Of a DNA stretch of 64,000 bases, positions 61,798 through 64,000 are shown in pieces. Both the position numbers and the translations under genes were made by a program. This stretch comes from a bacterium (GTDB lineage: Bacteria; Actinomycetota; Acidimicrobiia; Acidimicrobiales; Ilumatobacteraceae). The stretch lies in assembly GCA_029977615.1 (NCBI GenBank), contig JAPOKO010000001.1, positions 112,043 to 176,042 of the forward strand, given 5' to 3'. Position 1 is the stretch's first letter. Each line of letters opens with the position of its first letter. The notes beneath the pieces were generated by a model that saw only the letters and a program-made list of their open reading frames with translations, did no database searches and had not been told where the DNA came from.

Positions 61798-62685
61798 ATA
61801 AGTACCTCGAAAATCCTTCTCTATTACAAGTTCACACCGTTAGGTGACCCTGACGCAATTCGCTTATGGCAGCGAGCACTATGTGAAGGACTCGGGCTCA
61901 ACGGTCGAATACTTATTTCCAAACACGGAATTAATGGCACTGTTGGCGGTCCTATTGACAAGGTGAAGAAATATGTCCGGATAACCCGCAGCTACCCAGC
62001 TTTCAAGACGATGGAGTTCAAATGGTCCGACGGAGGAAAGGACGACTTCCCTGATCTGCAAATAAAGGTGCGTGATGAAATAGTTACATTCGGCGTGCCT
62101 GACGAAATAGTAGTTGACGAAAACGGCGTTGTCGGTGGTGGTATTCACTTAAAACCCGAAGAAGTGAATGAACTTGTTGCCAAACGCGACGATGTCGTGT
62201 TTTTCGATGGACGAAATGCTTTTGAGGCCAAGATTGGCAAATTTCGCGACGCTATCGTTCCGCAAACCGAGACAACGCGTGACTTCATAAAGGAATTGGA
62301 AAGCGGCAAGTACGACCACATTAAGGACAAGCCGATCATCACCTATTGCACAGGTGGAATTCGATGCGAAGTTCTTTCGGTCATCATGAAGAATCGTGGC
62401 TTCAAGGAGATTTACCAAATTGAGGGCGGAATCGTTCGCTATGGCGAAAAGTTTCGAGACCGAGGTTTGTGGGAAGGTTCGCTTTATGTGTTTGACGCAC
62501 GACTCAACTTGGAATTCAGTCCTTCAGCTGCAGTAATTGGCGAATGCGATTACTGCAAATCTCCTACCAATCATTTCCATAATTGCGAACTGAGCGACTG
62601 TCGCAAACGAATTCTGCTGTGCGCGGCGTGTTTTGAACAATATCCGAAGCCCCGATGCAGTCACCACAATAATTCACTAGTGTGA
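61798..62685 (+). CDS. trhO: tRNA uridine(34) hydroxylase (TrhO/YceA), probable ATA start codon
   Basis: Rhodanese-fold enzyme forming 5-hydroxyuridine at tRNA position 34; about 295 aa. The N-terminal domain [16 protein letters not shown] to NGTVGG, rhodanese loop TYCTGGIRC and the C-terminal zinc-like [14 protein letters not shown] are typical. No ATG, GTG or TTG occurs in frame between an upstream stop (61786) and GTG 61963, yet the conserved N-terminus is encoded there. ATA 61798 is the best-placed start. A GTG start would delete the N-terminal domain. Confidence 0.85.
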   Translation: MSTSKILLYYKFTPLGDPDAIRLWQRALCEGLGLNGRILISKHGINGTVGGPIDKVKKYVRITRSYPAFKTMEFKWSDGGKDDFPDLQIKVRDEIVTFGVPDEIVVDENGVVGGGIHLKPEEVNELVAKRDDVVFFDGRNAFEAKIGKFRDAIVPQTETTRDFIKELESGKYDHIKDKPIITYCTGGIRCEVLSVIMKNRGFKEIYQIEGGIVRYGEKFRDRGLWEGSLYVFDARLNLEFSPSAAVIGECDYCKSPTNHFHNCELSDCRKRILLCAACFEQYPKPRCSHHNNSLV

Positions 62686-62689
62686 TGCG

Positions 62690-63127
62690 ATGGCAATTGT
62701 AAGCACGTACATCAATACACAAGGTCGAACCGAGGAAGCGTTTAACTATTACGCCAAGGTATTTGGTACCGAGATCACCTCAATTCAACGGTTCAAGGAC
62801 ATGCCTCAACTCGCGTCCCAACTGCCCTCTCACGAGCAAGAGGGAATTCTGCATATCGTTTTGCCTATTCTTGCTGGCCACCTCTTGATGGGCACAGACA
62901 TGCTTGAGTCCGCCGGTCATAAGTTGCAAATGGGCAATAATTTCTCAATCAATTTGCAGCCGGACTCCAAAGCAGATGCTGATCGCTTCTACGACTTGCT
63001 ATCAGTTGGGTCAACCGAAAACTCAGGCGGAATGAACGATATGCCATGGGGTGCATATTGGGGTTCGTGCCTTGACCAATTTGGTATCCGCTGGATGATC
63101 AATTACGTTTCAAATGGAGCCGCATAA
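62690..63127 (+). CDS. PhnB-like VOC-family protein
   Basis: 145-aa glyoxalase/bleomycin-resistance (VOC) fold of the PhnB/YjdN subgroup, starting VSTYINTQGRTEEAFNYYAKVFG and ending in MPWGAYWGSCLDQFGIRWMIN. Function not assigned. It starts 4 bp after trhO. The last 29 bp overlap the convergent methyltransferase gene. Confidence 0.85.
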   Translation: MAIVSTYINTQGRTEEAFNYYAKVFGTEITSIQRFKDMPQLASQLPSHEQEGILHIVLPILAGHLLMGTDMLESAGHKLQMGNNFSINLQPDSKADADRFYDLLSVGSTENSGGMNDMPWGAYWGSCLDQFGIRWMINYVSNGAA

Positions 63128-63707
63128 ACGATTGCGTACTTCCCCAAGGTGTGACATGGTTGTATTCGGTTTGAGACACCACAGTGCAAAAATCTTCAAA
63201 GAGTGCAGACAATTGTTCTGCAGACCATCGTTGCACCGGCAAACCAGAACATGATTCAGGGCCCTCTGGAGAAAAGGTTGCAATAACAATGTGGCTTCCA
63301 GATTTCGTAGCTTCACGAACCTTTTCCACATATTGGCGCTGATCAATTGGATCTACAAGAAAATGAAATACCGCACGATCATTCCAATATTGGAATCTGA
63401 TTTGTGGTTTCCAAGTAAGCACATCAGCAACAATCCAGGAAACCTTTGCTTCTTCTAAACCAATACGGTGCCGAGCTTCGTCTATTGCCGTGCCAGAAAT
63501 GTCGAGTACCGAGACATTTGTAAAAGAGTCCTCAAGTAGCGAATCCACGAATGTAGACGACCCACCACCGATGTCAATGATCGCATCCTGCTTGCCAATC
63601 TCAGACGAAATCAACTCTGCCAGCGAATCAGAGGCACCACTCTCGCTCCATGAACGCTCATGCACTCTTTTAGATGAATATGCGTTATTCCAATGCAGCG
63701 AATTCAT
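63099..63707 (-). CDS. Class I SAM-dependent methyltransferase
   Basis: 202 aa. WNNAYSSK N-terminus, motif I IIDIGGGSSTFVDSLL, then VLDISGTAIDEAR and DRAVFHFL. It is like other small methyltransferases next to rhodanese genes; the substrate may be a thiol or metal(loid), but this is a guess. The ATG at 63707 overlaps the rhodanese stop (ATGA). Confidence 0.83.
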   Translation of the reverse strand: MNSLHWNNAYSSKRVHERSWSESGASDSLAELISSEIGKQDAIIDIGGGSSTFVDSLLEDSFTNVSVLDISGTAIDEARHRIGLEEAKVSWIVADVLTWKPQIRFQYWNDRAVFHFLVDPIDQRQYVEKVREATKSGSHIVIATFSPEGPESCSGLPVQRWSAEQLSALFEDFCTVVSQTEYNHVTPWGSTQSFMRLHLKRN

Positions 63708-64000
63708 GATATTTGAAATGCAGACCAAGCCGTGTAGCCGCCGATGAGATCGCTCACGTCCGTGAATCCATGTGACTTCAATAGGCTCGCTGCGATTGAC
63801 GAGCGGTAACCACCCCTGCAGAACACCACAACAGGCTCATACTTGTCGATTTCGTCGAGTCGCTTGAGCAGCGAGGGAAGGCTGATGTGTCGCGCACCGT
63901 CAATGCTTCCCTGCTCAACCTCCCCAGAGTTTCGAATATCGATAAGTGAAAGTTTTGTAACAGTATTGATACGTTCATTGAATGCTTCCACCGACAATCG
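63704..64000 (-). CDS. Rhodanese-domain protein (partial; 5' end beyond the window)
   Basis: The open frame reaches the window edge. The visible 97 residues are one rhodanese domain: SVEAFNERI, LIDIRNSGEVEQGSIDGARHISLP, active-site loop CRGGYRS and DVSDLIGGYTAW. The domain style is that seen at the C-terminus of metallo-beta-lactamase-fold persulfide dioxygenase/sulfurtransferases, so a larger protein probably continues upstream. It is coupled to the methyltransferase. Confidence 0.8.
   Translation of the reverse strand, partial: RLSVEAFNERINTVTKLSLIDIRNSGEVEQGSIDGARHISLPSLLKRLDEIDKYEPVVVFCRGGYRSSIAASLLKSHGFTDVSDLIGGYTAWSAFQIS

Noticed and set aside
61963..62685. trhO starting at GTG 61963
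   Set aside because: This would remove the conserved N-terminal domain that is plainly encoded in frame upstream.
1..64000. CRISPR arrays, prophage, insertion sequences, toxin-antitoxin or defence islands
   Set aside because: I saw no direct repeats with spacers, transposase, integrase, phage structural or defence genes anywhere in the window.

Overview
The window reads as chromosomal DNA of an actinobacterium, most likely of the class Acidimicrobiia (inference). The signs are the conserved actinobacterial blocks pdtaR-polA-rpsA-coaE-uvrB-uvrA and uvrC-rapZ-gap-pgk-tpiA, an ANTAR response regulator, an MtrAB/LpqB-like signalling locus, an F420-type LLM oxidoreductase, the menaquinone pathway and phoH-ybeY-CNNM/era/recO synteny. 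Base composition looks moderate (about half G+C by eye), unlike high-GC Streptomyces or Mycobacterium. I see no phage, insertion sequence, CRISPR array or rRNA. No gene-free stretch exceeds about 300 bases.

Layout. 148-19023 (minus strand): a lipoprotein solute-binding protein, lower glycolysis (tpiA, pgk, gap), rapZ, excision repair (uvrC, uvrA, uvrB), coaE, rpsA, a methyltransferase, polA, pdtaR and a small coiled-coil gene that starts 2 nt after a tRNA-Leu(CAA). 19170-23570 (plus): type II fatty-acid synthesis fabD-fabH-fabG-acpP-fabF, with fabZ convergent. 23997-30786 (minus): bcp, trpA (frameshifted), trpB, trpF, trpC, a monooxygenase-fold protein, glyS, recO and a catalytically degenerate cis-prenyltransferase. 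30815-33395 (plus): the catalytic uppS, then dinG. 33400-36285: a divergent two-component pair with a GerMN lipoprotein. 36286-40249: era and several lipid-type enzymes. 40329-47391: menaquinone genes menG, menF, menD, menH, menA and menE on alternating strands, with a DsbA-like gene. 47388-55214: an MFS exporter, an SDR, CNNM-ybeY-phoH and a GGDEF-EAL protein. 55218-64000: acyl-CoA and lipid-type enzymes, an amino-acid permease, SDR, GNAT, TrhO, VOC and methyltransferase genes, and a rhodanese domain running off the end.

The most interesting signal is the divergent cis-prenyltransferase pair. One protein keeps all catalytic motifs but lacks the C-terminal RxG tail. The neighbour has lost the catalytic residues but ends in RRFGG. 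This is the division of labour known from eukaryotic DHDDS/NgBR, so a bacterial heteromeric undecaprenyl diphosphate synthase is predicted. Other notable signals are an apparently circularly permuted solute-binding protein, a FabD fused to a biotinyl-like domain without the modifiable lysine, two genes whose conserved N-termini begin at an in-frame ATA codon, and many start codons 6-7 nt downstream of a TANNNT box, which indicates widespread leaderless transcripts.
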